A DNA stretch of 64,000 bases from PFJX01 sp964466195. Lineage in GTDB: Bacteria; Pseudomonadota; Gammaproteobacteria; Burkholderiales; Thiobacillaceae. The translations under genes and the position numbers were made by a program. Location: positions 25,045-89,044 of the forward strand of contig CAYXMQ010000014.1 in NCBI GenBank assembly GCA_964466195.1, read 5' to 3'. Below, piece after piece: positions 18,613-27,676 of the stretch; positions within the stretch are counted from its first letter, which is position 1; each line of letters begins with the position of its first letter. Under the pieces are notes generated by a model. That model had not been told where the DNA came from. It saw nothing but the letters and a program-made list of their open reading frames with translations, and did not search any database.

Positions 18613-20529
18613 TCAGAAGGACTCCGTCGCTCTGGTCACGCGCGTCTGGAATACGCCGTAGATCAGCAGGATGAAAAAGATCACCGTCGAATAGGCCGCG
18701 GCATAGGCGTACTGATAGTTCTCGAAGGCGATCTTGTACGCCTTGGTGATCAATATCTCGTTGGCGCCGGCCGGCTCACCGCCGGAGACCAGGAAGATGA
18801 TGTTGAACATGTTGAAGGTCCACACGACCGACAGCACGATGGCCGGAATCAGCGTCGGCCGCAGCAACGGCAGCGTGATATGGCGCAGCCGCTGCCAGCG
18901 GCTGGCTCCCTCGACCTCGGCGGCCTCGTACATGTCTTTCGGGATCGATTGCAGCGCGCCCAGGATCACCACCATCATGAAGGGAAAGCTCAACCAGGCA
19001 TTGGTCGTCAGCCCGGTCAAAAATGAACTGAACACACCGTCGAACCAGGCCACAGGCGCCATGCCGAACATCTGCAAAACCTGGTTGATGACGCCGAACT
19101 GAGGATGGAACATGCCGCGCCAGACCAGCGCCGTGATGTAGTTCGGGATGGCCCAGGGCAGGATCAGCAGAACGCGGTAAATGGCGCGACCCCGGAGGCC
19201 TTCGGTATTGAGGATCATCGCCAGAATGAAGCCCAGCGTGACGCCGATGGTCACATTGGTCACGGTCCAGATGACCGTGACCATCAAAGTCCAGTAGAAA
19301 TTCTGGTAGTTCCAGATGATTCCATCGGCGCCGCGTTCATAGAGATTGAAGTCGCCGAGGATGGTGACGAAGTTATCCAGGCCGATCCAGCGCTCGGAAA
19401 ACGGCAAGGACTCATTGAACAGCGTGGTATCGGTAAAGGCCAGCGTGATGCCGTACAGAAACGGGAAAAACACCAACACCAGCATGCCGATCATCGCCGG
19501 GGTGACATAGGCGTAGGCATCGGCATGCGCGCGCAGCGTCGCCACCAGGCGGTGCATGTAACCCAGCACGAAGGCCAGCAGCAGTCCCAGCCCCAGCGCC
19601 TCGACCGCCCACAGGCTGCGTTCGAAGAACAGGCTACGTTCGGCAAACAGGGCCGCCCGTCTGGCCTCGTCGACGGCGCCATCCCCCAGCACGACGCCTA
19701 ACGGCCGCAAGTACTGGTCGGAATCCAGCGGGCTGGCCGCCGTTGCACCGCTGATCGGCAGGCCATAGTCGGTTACCGCCGTGCGCACCGCTGCGGCCAC
19801 CTGCTGCGTGCCCGCGACATCGTTGCCGTCATAGATCTGCATGCGTTGCTGCTGATAAAACAGCGTCAGGCCAAGGAAAGCGGTGAACAGCAGCAGGCGC
19901 GGCAGGTCCAGGCGAGCATCCCGGCGCGCCCTGACCAGCGCTCCGACGACGACGGCGCCGAGCAGCAGCGGCAGCCAGAGTCTGATGCCGGCCTGGCGTT
20001 CGGCGGCTGAGCGGTCGGGCGTCGCCAGACGCATGCGAATCTGCAGGATGCCGCTGAATTCGCCCTGGCTCAGATAGGGCACCGTGACGACATAGGCGTC
20101 GGTCACGGCCGCATCGAAATGCGCCAGCTTCTTGCGTACGACGCCTTCGCCCAGGTTGGTCTCGCGCGCACTGCGGATCAGGTTGGCCAGATCGAACAGC
20201 GGTTTCTCTTTGCGCTCCAGACTGCGCGGCGCGGCATCTTCCGGTCGGGTGGAACCGAGCAACTCCATGCCGCCGACCACGATGGCGGACATATTGTTGG
20301 GCGAGCGCTGCTGCCAGATATTGAGCAGCCGGCCGGCCTGTTCGGCCGGCGCCCCGGCCAAAGCCCCGGCGAGCGCATTGGCCTCGACCAGCGCCAGCCG
20401 GCGTTCGAGTTGCGCCTGCTGGGCGCGCTCGGCGTCAGCAAACAGCCATGCGCCGAGGGCCAGCGTAATCGCCACGGCCATGCCCAGCCCGAGGGCATTG
20501 GAGGATGACAACCCGCGCAGGAAGGGCAT
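18613..20529 (-). CDS. malF: MalF-type ABC permease with long N-terminal extension
   Basis: A 638-residue permease. The C-terminal 300 residues (about 340-638) are a complete MalF-type domain with six helices and the EAA loop AAEVEGASRWQRLRHITLPL. The first 340 residues are not part of the ABC fold: one membrane helix (about 13-30), a soluble segment of about 150 residues that should face the periplasm, two close helices (about 185-228), a second soluble stretch and another helix (about 310-330). This differs from E. coli MalF, whose large P2 domain is a loop inside the core. The extension could sense or capture substrate. Confidence 0.88.
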   Translation of the reverse strand: MPFLRGLSSSNALGLGMAVAITLALGAWLFADAERAQQAQLERRLALVEANALAGALAGAPAEQAGRLLNIWQQRSPNNMSAIVVGGMELLGSTRPEDAAPRSLERKEKPLFDLANLIRSARETNLGEGVVRKKLAHFDAAVTDAYVVTVPYLSQGEFSGILQIRMRLATPDRSAAERQAGIRLWLPLLLGAVVVGALVRARRDARLDLPRLLLFTAFLGLTLFYQQQRMQIYDGNDVAGTQQVAAAVRTAVTDYGLPISGATAASPLDSDQYLRPLGVVLGDGAVDEARRAALFAERSLFFERSLWAVEALGLGLLLAFVLGYMHRLVATLRAHADAYAYVTPAMIGMLVLVFFPFLYGITLAFTDTTLFNESLPFSERWIGLDNFVTILGDFNLYERGADGIIWNYQNFYWTLMVTVIWTVTNVTIGVTLGFILAMILNTEGLRGRAIYRVLLILPWAIPNYITALVWRGMFHPQFGVINQVLQMFGMAPVAWFDGVFSSFLTGLTTNAWLSFPFMMVVILGALQSIPKDMYEAAEVEGASRWQRLRHITLPLLRPTLIPAIVLSVVWTFNMFNIIFLVSGGEPAGANEILITKAYKIAFENYQYAYAAAYSTVIFFILLIYGVFQTRVTRATESF

Positions 20530-20550
20530 GCCGGTATCCCGATCGGATGC

Positions 20551-21777
20551 TCAGCGCGCCTTGCGCAGCGCGTCGATACTGCTCTGTATGGTCTCGGAGG
20601 CCTCGCGCAGCGCGGCTTCCGGCGTGGCGCTGCCCTTGGTGACCTTGTTCATGGCAGTGGTGGCCGGCGACCAGACCATGGTCATCTCGGCCCGATTCGG
20701 CATCGCCACGGCATTGTTCAACTGGTCGTGGAAGGCCTTGAGTACAGGGTCGCCACTGACCCGCTTATCGGCATAGATGCGCTTGTTGGTGTGCAATTGC
20801 CGTCCTTCCAGCGCCATCACCAGGCCGGCCTCCTCGGAGGCCAGGAATTTGGCGAAATCATAGGCCTGGTCTTTCAGCTTGGATGCCGCCGAAACGTAAG
20901 CGCCCTCGATGGTCAGCCACGGCCGCATGGGTTTCTTGCCGGCTTCATCGACCAACGGCAGCATGGCCAGGCCGAAATCGATCTTCGGCGAGATCTCGCC
21001 GATGAACCAGGGACCGTTGATGACCATGGCCGCCTTGCCTTCGTTGAACAGCGAGGCCACCAGGGCTTCGGAGGGTTCCGGCGGCATGATGCCGTCCTTC
21101 TTGTACCACTTCATCATCTGGTTGATGGCGGCGACACCCGGCTTGGAATTGATCACCATCTTGCCGTTGGCGTCGAACACCTGGCCGCCAAAGGCGTTCA
21201 TCAAGGCGGAATGAAAGTAGAAGTTGGTATACCAATAGGCCAGACCATAGCGTCCTGAATCCGCCTGGGTCAGCCGCTTGGCGAGCTTGACCATTTCCGT
21301 CGTGGTCTTGGGCGGCGTTTTAACCAGCGCTTTGTTGTAGATCAGCGTGGTGCTCTTGTAATTCAGCGGCAGGCCGTACACCGTACCCTTGTAAGTCATG
21401 GCATCGAGCATGCCCGGCAGGAATTGCTCGCGCGTCGGCTTATCGAGAAAGAAACCGATCGGTTCCACGGTCTTGCCGGACTCGACCCAGCCGCCAAGGC
21501 GATCCTGAGCGTAGATGAACAGGTCCGGCCCCTTGCCGCGCGGCACCGCAGCGCTGATCTTGTCGGCATAGGCGTCATAAGGAATCGCCAGCGTGTCCAC
21601 CGTCACGCCCTTGGCGGCCTGCTGGGCTTCGTACATCTTGACGACCTTTTCAAACGCCGTCTTTTCGGCGCCGCGGTAGGCGTGCCAGACCGTGAGTTTC
21701 TCGGCTTGCGCAGCAGGAACCATCAAACCTAACGACAGTGCCGTCGCGGCCAACACTCTGAACAGCATCGACTTCAT
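20551..21777 (-). CDS. malE: Maltodextrin-binding periplasmic protein
   Basis: A 408-residue extracellular solute-binding protein of family 1. The signal peptide (1-25) ends AAQAEKLTVWHAYRG, the usual start of mature MalE-like proteins. GKGPDLFIYAQDRLGGW, FNEGKAAMVINGPW and LNYKSTTLIYNKAL correspond to MalE lobes and hinge. It delivers maltodextrins to MalFG. It lies between malK (37-base gap) and malF (21-base gap) in the operon order amylase-malK-malE-malF-malG. Specificity for alpha-glucans is inferred from the amylase and phosphorylase in the locus. Confidence 0.92.
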   Translation of the reverse strand: MKSMLFRVLAATALSLGLMVPAAQAEKLTVWHAYRGAEKTAFEKVVKMYEAQQAAKGVTVDTLAIPYDAYADKISAAVPRGKGPDLFIYAQDRLGGWVESGKTVEPIGFFLDKPTREQFLPGMLDAMTYKGTVYGLPLNYKSTTLIYNKALVKTPPKTTTEMVKLAKRLTQADSGRYGLAYWYTNFYFHSALMNAFGGQVFDANGKMVINSKPGVAAINQMMKWYKKDGIMPPEPSEALVASLFNEGKAAMVINGPWFIGEISPKIDFGLAMLPLVDEAGKKPMRPWLTIEGAYVSAASKLKDQAYDFAKFLASEEAGLVMALEGRQLHTNKRIYADKRVSGDPVLKAFHDQLNNAVAMPNRAEMTMVWSPATTAMNKVTKGSATPEAALREASETIQSSIDALRKAR

Positions 21778-21814
21778 CGCTTTCTCCTTGGTTAGGGTGA
21801 GTTCAAGACCGGCG

Positions 21815-22927
21815 TTACAGCCGCTGCTCGCTGATCGGATCGAAAAGGTGCATGGCCTCGCAATTGATGACCATGTTGAAGGGCCCGCCCGGCACCGGCA
21901 GCTTGGCGTGGCTGCGTAATCTGCCGGCCAGGGGCTCGCCGTTGACGCGCAGATGCACCATCACCTCGTGGCCCAGGGGCTCGATCAATTCGATCTCGCC
22001 GCTGACCGCACAGGCATTCGGCCAATCGACTTCATGCGCAACGCCGATATGTTCCGAGCGAATGCCCAGCGAAACCGGCTTGCCGCGCCGGCTTTTCGCC
22101 GCCTCGGCGAACTGGCTGCTGACCGGCAGGCGCATGTCGAAGCACTCGACCATCAGACCATCGTCGCTGATGCGAGCCGGCAGAATGTTCATGCGCGGCG
22201 TGCCGATGAAGCGCGCAGTGAAGATGTTTTGCGGCTGGTCATACAACTCCATCGGCGAACCGCATTGCATCAGATTGCTTTGCTCGCTGTCCGGGCTGCA
22301 GGCGCGCATGACGGCGATGCGGTGGCCCATGGTCATCGCCTCGACCTGGTCATGCGTGACATAGACGGTGGTGGTGCTGAGCCGGCGCTGCAATTGGCTG
22401 ATCTCGGAACGCATCTGCACGCGCAACTCGGCGTCCAGGTTCGACAGCGGCTCGTCGAACAGAAAGACCGACGGATTCCGTACGATCGCCCGCCCCAGCG
22501 CAACGCGCTGCCGCTGCCCGCCCGACAGCGCCTTCGGCTTGCGCTCGAGCAAGGGTTCCAGGCCGAGTATGCCGGCGGCGTCGCTGACCCGGCGGCGAAT
22601 CTCGTCCAGCGGCATCTTGCGGATCTTGAGGCCGAAGGCGATGTTGTCGAACACATTCATGTGCGGATACAGCGCGTAGCTCTGGAACACCATGGCGATG
22701 TCGCGATCCTTCGGATGCACATCGTTTACCACCCGTTCGCCGATGCTCAGCTCGCCGCTGGTGATGGTTTCGAGGCCGGCGATCATGCGCAGGATGGTCG
22801 ACTTGCCGCATCCGCTGGGCCCGACAAAAACCATGAATTCGCCGTCATTGACCCCGAAACTCAGGTTTTTGATGATCGGCACGTCGCCGTAACTCTTGTT
22901 GATGTTGTCGAATCGGATCGAGGCCAT
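21815..22927 (-). CDS. malK: MalK/UgpC-type ABC transporter ATPase
   Basis: A 370-residue ATPase with Walker A GPSGCGKST (about 36-44), Q-loop VFQSYALYPHM, signature LSGGQRQRVALGRA, Walker B VFLFDEPLSNLD and H-loop VTHDQVEA. The C-terminal OB-type regulatory domain (about 240-370) identifies the CUT1 sugar-importer class. The segment MRACSPDSEQSNLMQCGSP between H-loop and regulatory domain is a few residues longer than usual. The stop of the amylase gene (TAA) directly abuts its ATG, so translation is coupled. Confidence 0.93.
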   Translation of the reverse strand: MASIRFDNINKSYGDVPIIKNLSFGVNDGEFMVFVGPSGCGKSTILRMIAGLETITSGELSIGERVVNDVHPKDRDIAMVFQSYALYPHMNVFDNIAFGLKIRKMPLDEIRRRVSDAAGILGLEPLLERKPKALSGGQRQRVALGRAIVRNPSVFLFDEPLSNLDAELRVQMRSEISQLQRRLSTTTVYVTHDQVEAMTMGHRIAVMRACSPDSEQSNLMQCGSPMELYDQPQNIFTARFIGTPRMNILPARISDDGLMVECFDMRLPVSSQFAEAAKSRRGKPVSLGIRSEHIGVAHEVDWPNACAVSGEIELIEPLGHEVMVHLRVNGEPLAGRLRSHAKLPVPGGPFNMVINCEAMHLFDPISEQRL

Positions 22928-24442
22928 TTACAACGCCTTTCTGGTTCGCGGCAGAAAAATACGCACCGATTTCGGGGCGACGACCACTTCGAAACGGTTA
23001 TCCGCAAGCGGCAGGGTCGCGCCGGATTCGGCATCGGCGATGGCATCCCCCGCCCAGGTGGCCGGCAGGACGTAGCTGACCGTCTCGGTCTGGTCGCCCC
23101 GATTGGCGATCAGCAGGACGCTGTCCCGGCTTTCCGGGTCGTAGCGAACATAGGCCAGCGTGGGGTCCTGCGCGCCGGTTAGAAGTTGAAAGCCGCCGCG
23201 CGTCAAGGCCGGATGCGTCTTGCGCAACTGGATCAGGCGCTTGTAATAGGCGCGCAAGGCCTCATCCCGCGACACACCCTTGCCGGGGCGGATATCGCGC
23301 TCACCCCAGGGCATGTCGTTGCGATTCAGCGGCCACTCGCTGCCGCCGCGGGCGACCTCTTCGCCGTAATAAATCACCGGCATGCCCAACGAGGTCATCT
23401 GCACCGCTACGCAGATGCGGAATTTGTCCTTGTCGCCGCCCACGTTCGCCAGCGACATCGGCTCGTCATGGCTGGACAGGTAGTGCGCCACCAGATAGCC
23501 CGGCCGGATCTTGTGGCGTTTGCCGAGATAGCTGCCGAAAGCGACGGCGCGGCCGCGATTCATCACAAAGCTTTCGCAACTGCCTTTGAAGCTGAAGTCG
23601 AAACCGGCATCGACTTCGTCGCGGGCGAAGAATTCGTCGAGCGAAGCGGCCGTCCCGCCCCATTGCTCGGCGAGCAGAAAGAAGTTCTGGTCGAGTTCGC
23701 TGCGTGTGCGCTGGCGATGTTCACGCCAGAAATCGCTTTCGACATGCTTGTAGGTATCCAGCCTAAAACCGTCCACGCCGGCGTATTTCGCCAAGCCGAT
23801 GTTGGCATCGAGCAGGTATTTGCGCACTTCCGGCAGCTCAGTCTTGAAATCGGGCAATCCGCCGACGGCGCACTTCACCGGATCGACATCGCAATTGCCC
23901 TCACCCAGCCGCATCCAGGCTACACCGCCGGAAGTGGTCCGAGTCTTGTAGGCCGAGGTGTAGCCGGCATGGTTGTAGACGACATCGAGCAGCACCTTGA
24001 TGCCGCGGCGGTGCGCCGCATCGACTAAATTCTTGAGGTCCTCGCGCGTGCCGAATTGCGGCTCCATCGTCTCGAAGTCGTCGATCCAGTAACCGTGGAA
24101 ACCGCGATGCGTGAATTCCGCCAAGCCCAGCTTGCCAGGCGCCTGCGCGGGCATGCCCTGGTCCATCTGTTTCTGCACCGGGTTGATCCAGATGGCGGTG
24201 ATGCCCAGATCGGCGAGTTCGTCGAGCTGGGCCGTCAGGCCCTTCAGATCGCCGCCGTGGTAGCCGCCCGGATTGCGCCGTTCGACGCGTTGATTGTTTG
24301 TGCCGTCGCCGTCGGCGAAGCGATCGATCAGGACGAAGTAAAGAACCTGCTCGCCCCAGCGCGTCCCGGCCTGAGCCAGCGCGCTGCCTGTCGCGGCAAC
24401 GAGAACAATCAGAACGGTGACCAGAATGGAGCGGCGCTTCAT
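22928..24442 (-). CDS. Secreted GH13 alpha-amylase
   Basis: A 504-residue glycoside hydrolase with a signal peptide (1-25, ending ALAQA). The four conserved GH13 regions are present: DVVYNH, GFRLDTYKH (nucleophile Asp229), LLAEQWG (acid/base Glu259) and LSSHDE (transition-state Asp326). The N-terminal LIDRFADGDGTNN and GYHGGDLKGL resemble periplasmic or neopullulanase-like amylases. It would cut starch or maltodextrins outside the cytoplasm and feed the ABC transporter encoded just downstream. It is the first gene of the minus-strand operon; GAGGAG lies 13 bases before ATG 24442. Confidence 0.93.
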   Translation of the reverse strand: MKRRSILVTVLIVLVAATGSALAQAGTRWGEQVLYFVLIDRFADGDGTNNQRVERRNPGGYHGGDLKGLTAQLDELADLGITAIWINPVQKQMDQGMPAQAPGKLGLAEFTHRGFHGYWIDDFETMEPQFGTREDLKNLVDAAHRRGIKVLLDVVYNHAGYTSAYKTRTTSGGVAWMRLGEGNCDVDPVKCAVGGLPDFKTELPEVRKYLLDANIGLAKYAGVDGFRLDTYKHVESDFWREHRQRTRSELDQNFFLLAEQWGGTAASLDEFFARDEVDAGFDFSFKGSCESFVMNRGRAVAFGSYLGKRHKIRPGYLVAHYLSSHDEPMSLANVGGDKDKFRICVAVQMTSLGMPVIYYGEEVARGGSEWPLNRNDMPWGERDIRPGKGVSRDEALRAYYKRLIQLRKTHPALTRGGFQLLTGAQDPTLAYVRYDPESRDSVLLIANRGDQTETVSYVLPATWAGDAIADAESGATLPLADNRFEVVVAPKSVRIFLPRTRKAL

Positions 24443-24693
24443 GATTACGATGCAAACTCCTCGTGCTCAAGCTTCTCGATGCACTCTGCTACTGAGCAGG
24501 GCGACTGGACTATTCTTTTACTGGGTCCATTGGGTCGACCATCGGCCCGACCATGGCGGTTATTCGAATTACATAACCATAGACGAATACCAAGCTGGCG
24601 CTGATCGTACATCGCGGCCAACCTTAAGGGAACTTTTTATCGCAGCCGCCAAGCAGCCGCCGAAATCAGGCCGCTTGCGCACCCTATTTCAGC
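24443..24693 (-). promoter_or_regulatory. Leader of the amylase-maltodextrin operon
   Basis: This 251-base space must hold the promoter of the amylase-malKEFG transcript because the gene upstream (24694-25977) is on the same strand but well separated. I see no convincing sigma-70 pair and no MalT box. Two features could be operator elements: a GGTCG/CGACC inverted repeat around 24533-24553, and ATTCGAAT, an 8-bp palindrome at about 24562-24569. A 9-bp direct repeat GCAGCCGCC lies at about 24642-24661. Confidence 0.35.
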
Positions 24694-25977
24694 CTATTCC
24701 AGCCCGATCACAAACCGGTGCTTGCCGGAAAGCGTGCGCGGAATCTCGTCAAGGTAATTCACTTCCAGCGTCACCTCGCCGCCCATCGCATGACGCACTT
24801 TTTCGCGCATAGCCGCCAGCGTTTCGGCGCTCAGCGGGTCGGACGCAACCAGGTTCAGCCTGATCGTCTGCAGGTCGCGCTGCCGCCACTGGTATTGCCG
24901 AATCTGCGTCAGGCCGTCCAGCAGACGGTTGAACACGCCCGGATGAATGCGCTGGCCGGCGCAGCCGCGCAGCCAGTCGTTCTGCCGGCACAGGCCCATT
25001 TCCATCAACGGGAAGGGCGAGCCGCACGCGCATTCGCCGGCCAGCAGACGACCGGAATCGCCCAGGTTGTAACGGATGAACGGCATCAAGCGATTGGTCA
25101 GCGAAGTCACGATCAACTGCTCCTCGCCGTCGATGCGCTCCGACTCCAGATAAACCAGATCGGCGCACACATGCATGTGGCCGTGGCGGCATTCCCACGC
25201 GATGTTGGGCACCTCGCGGCAGCCGTATTGGTTGAACACCTTGCAGCCGAAAGCCTGCTGCATCACCTCGCGCTGCGCGTCCGTCAGCATTTCGGCAGTG
25301 GAATAAACGCCCAGCAAGGTGCGCGGCATGGCCAGTTTGTTCGCCGTGACGAAACGCGCCAGCTCGCTCATCGCCGAGGCGTAACCGTAGAGCAGAACCG
25401 GTCGGTAGCGCTGCACGCAGCGCGCCCATTGCGCCAGCTTCGCTTCGCTGTAGTCGGTCGCGGCGAGGGTCTTTTCTGCGGCGACCCGATCCGACCAGCC
25501 GGCACCCCACCCCGAACCGAACACCCCGCCCGCCGCCACATCCTGCCGCGCCCCCCAGAAGTTGAGCACCCGCTGGCCCGGCCGCCAGCCCGACATCATG
25601 AAACCGCGCATCATCCCCGCGCGCATCAACTCATGCTTGGCCTCGTCGTACCAGAACGCCAGCGGCTTGCCGGTAGAACCGCCGGTATGGCCAAGCTTGA
25701 CCTGAGTACGATCGGCATCGCGCGCCAGCAGATCATCCAGCCGCTCGCGCACGGCGTCCTTGTCCAGAATCGGCAGATTCTCCCGGCGCGCACCGAAGCG
25801 TTCCGCGTAATACGGCACGTTGGCGGCCGCGAAAGCGACGATGGCGGCGAAATCCGCCTGCTGTTTACGAAGAATGTGTTCCCGGCTCAGCGTCTGGTTG
25901 CGCAGCAACATATCCAGCTGGGCGTAACGCAGCGGGTAACGCCGGCGATGCAGCCAGTTCAGCGGCGCACTAAACAT
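24694..25977 (-). CDS. PaaK/CapK-type adenylate-forming ligase-like protein
   Basis: A 427-residue protein of the phenylacetate-CoA ligase/CapK/coenzyme F390 synthetase-like group. The phosphate-binding P-loop LGHTGGSTGKPLAFWYD (about 95-111), YSTAEMLTD, NQYGCREVPNIAWEC and the hinge segment IRYNLGDSGRLL are characteristic. These proteins activate a carboxylic acid as adenylate; the acid here is unknown. Four cysteines in the CRE/WEC and ACGSP segments may bind zinc, as in some CapK-like proteins. Neither neighbour (a PepSY membrane protein upstream, the amylase downstream) suggests a pathway. Confidence 0.8.
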   Translation of the reverse strand: MFSAPLNWLHRRRYPLRYAQLDMLLRNQTLSREHILRKQQADFAAIVAFAAANVPYYAERFGARRENLPILDKDAVRERLDDLLARDADRTQVKLGHTGGSTGKPLAFWYDEAKHELMRAGMMRGFMMSGWRPGQRVLNFWGARQDVAAGGVFGSGWGAGWSDRVAAEKTLAATDYSEAKLAQWARCVQRYRPVLLYGYASAMSELARFVTANKLAMPRTLLGVYSTAEMLTDAQREVMQQAFGCKVFNQYGCREVPNIAWECRHGHMHVCADLVYLESERIDGEEQLIVTSLTNRLMPFIRYNLGDSGRLLAGECACGSPFPLMEMGLCRQNDWLRGCAGQRIHPGVFNRLLDGLTQIRQYQWRQRDLQTIRLNLVASDPLSAETLAAMREKVRHAMGGEVTLEVNYLDEIPRTLSGKHRFVIGLE

Positions 25978-26141
25978 CGACGCGCTCGCCTGCGTTCGCG
26001 TTGCCAGGTAAGCACGCGGTGGTTGCCGTTTGCCGGGCCGTAGTCATGGGATAAGCGTTCAAGGACAGTTCTAGGGGGGTGGGGGCAGCCAACCGTAGCT
26101 CACCCGACATCAAATCAGCAATATCGAGCAGCCAATGAAAG

Positions 26142-26164
26142 GCCCGGCGGGGTCACTTCCGGGC
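26142..26164 (-). terminator. Weak hairpin after the PepSY membrane protein gene
   Basis: A 6-bp stem (GCCCGG / CCGGGC) with an 11-base loop, followed on the minus strand by a short CTTTC tract. It lies 34 bases past the stop at 26198. It is a possible but weak terminator; the rest of the 220-base space 25978-26197 shows nothing else I can support. Confidence 0.3.
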
Positions 26165-26197
26165 GGGTACGAGTCTTTCGAATCGCGCCGACAGCCA

Positions 26198-27655
26198 TTA
26201 CCGGCCGCGCCGCAGACGGCGCCAGCCAAGGACAACCCCGCTCATGCTGAGCAAGAATCCGCCGAGACTGCCCAGAACCAGCAAGGCATCCCACAACGGC
26301 CTGGTCTCGATGAGGGGGCGCCAATCCCAACTGTGCAACAAGGCAAACAGCCAGCGTTTGACCCGGGTATGACTGTCCAGCCGCTGCACCACGGCGCCGC
26401 TACGCGGGTCGAGATACAGCCAGGTCTGCGCCGCATCGTCGAATTCCAAGCGCAGCACGGGCAAGGGCCGGGAGAGATGACCGCTCATGGTGTGGGCTGC
26501 CCGGTCGTAATAATGCCAGTCGAATGCGTGCTGGACGGCGGCCTGCACCACGCTTGCCGCCGGCAGCAGCCGTGCACCTTCCGCTTGCAGACGCGCCATG
26601 TCATGGGCGGCGAATGGCGCACAGCGTCCGCTCGCCGCCAGCAAGCGCGTAGCGCCTCGAGCATCGCGGGCGAGGATGACGGAGGCGTCGGCAAAACGCG
26701 TCCATTCCAGTTCGCTGGCGTAAAAACCATGCGCCCGCAGGCAGTCGATGGCCGTGCCGGGCGCCATGCCATCTGATTGCAATAACAAAGGCGAGGCTTG
26801 GGGACGGGCCGCGCCCGAATCGAACATCTTCCATGGGTTCACTGAAAACAGCCCGCTGGCGATCCAGGTCACGACCAATACTCCAAACAGCAGGCCCAAC
26901 CAGTGATGCCAACGCGCCCAGCGACTGGAGTAGGGACTATGACTGCCGTTTGCATAGCGCTTGCGGCGCCAACGCAGCCAGCCGATGCAAACCCCGCTCA
27001 AACCGAGCAGCGTGGCCGCCAGCGACGTGTAGATGACGATATCGCTCCACCAGGCGTCAACCCAGCCGCCGCGGAATGGATACAGCCAGTGCAACCAAGC
27101 CCCGACCCAATTCCACAGCCGCTCCGTTGCAGTCGCATCCCGCACCACTTCACCGGTGGCGCCCGAGACATACAGGAGAGTCGGGCTAACCCCTTGTATC
27201 TCGACCCGATGCAACGGGCGATGCCCGTTCATCGCCCGCGAATGCGTCCAGGCATCCTCCATCACCGCCCCGGCGTAAGTCGCTGCGCCCGGCATGAAGG
27301 CGGCCGCCGATCGTACGGCCCGGTGCGCATCGACCCTAACCAGCCGCGCGCTCTGTGCGTCGACCGCGACAAAGCGGTTTTTTTCCAGCTCGACGACATA
27401 GGTCGGCATGCCGCTGATCGAGGTCAGGCGCAAGGCCTGCGGCGCACTGCCGGGAGGCAGGGCTGCCAGTACCTGGGCAGGCGAGGCGCAGCAAGAAGCG
27501 CCATGGAGCGCCGGCAAATTCTGCAGATGCTCCTGCGGCGTGAGTTTCGGGTAGCCGACATACATCATCACGACGCCGGAGAAAAACCAGAGCGCCATGA
27601 ACAGGCAAAGCACGATGCCCAACCAGCGATGGGCCAGATAAAGATAGCGCTTCAT
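26198..27655 (-). CDS. PepSY-domain inner membrane protein (PiuB-type)
   Basis: A 485-residue membrane protein. It begins MKRYLYLAHRWLGIVLCLFM, the N-terminal HRWLG helix of PepSY-associated TM proteins. Further helices lie at about 205-230, 250-275 and 455-478, with soluble PepSY-like stretches between them. Such proteins accompany TonB-dependent siderophore receptors and are thought to reduce or release iron from siderophores at the inner membrane. ATG 27655 is chosen over TTG 27661; neither has a good Shine-Dalgarno. It follows the TonB receptor by 21 bases, which fits a two-gene iron-uptake unit. Confidence 0.88.
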   Translation of the reverse strand: MKRYLYLAHRWLGIVLCLFMALWFFSGVVMMYVGYPKLTPQEHLQNLPALHGASCCASPAQVLAALPPGSAPQALRLTSISGMPTYVVELEKNRFVAVDAQSARLVRVDAHRAVRSAAAFMPGAATYAGAVMEDAWTHSRAMNGHRPLHRVEIQGVSPTLLYVSGATGEVVRDATATERLWNWVGAWLHWLYPFRGGWVDAWWSDIVIYTSLAATLLGLSGVCIGWLRWRRKRYANGSHSPYSSRWARWHHWLGLLFGVLVVTWIASGLFSVNPWKMFDSGAARPQASPLLLQSDGMAPGTAIDCLRAHGFYASELEWTRFADASVILARDARGATRLLAASGRCAPFAAHDMARLQAEGARLLPAASVVQAAVQHAFDWHYYDRAAHTMSGHLSRPLPVLRLEFDDAAQTWLYLDPRSGAVVQRLDSHTRVKRWLFALLHSWDWRPLIETRPLWDALLVLGSLGGFLLSMSGVVLGWRRLRRGR

Positions 27656-27676
27656 GCCCAAACCCGGCCTGGACGC

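Noticed and set aside
24443..24693. MalT box or MalR operator upstream of the amylase operon
   Set aside because: No GGGGATGAGG-like element and no extended LacI-type palindrome; only short inverted repeats that occur by chance in DNA of this composition.
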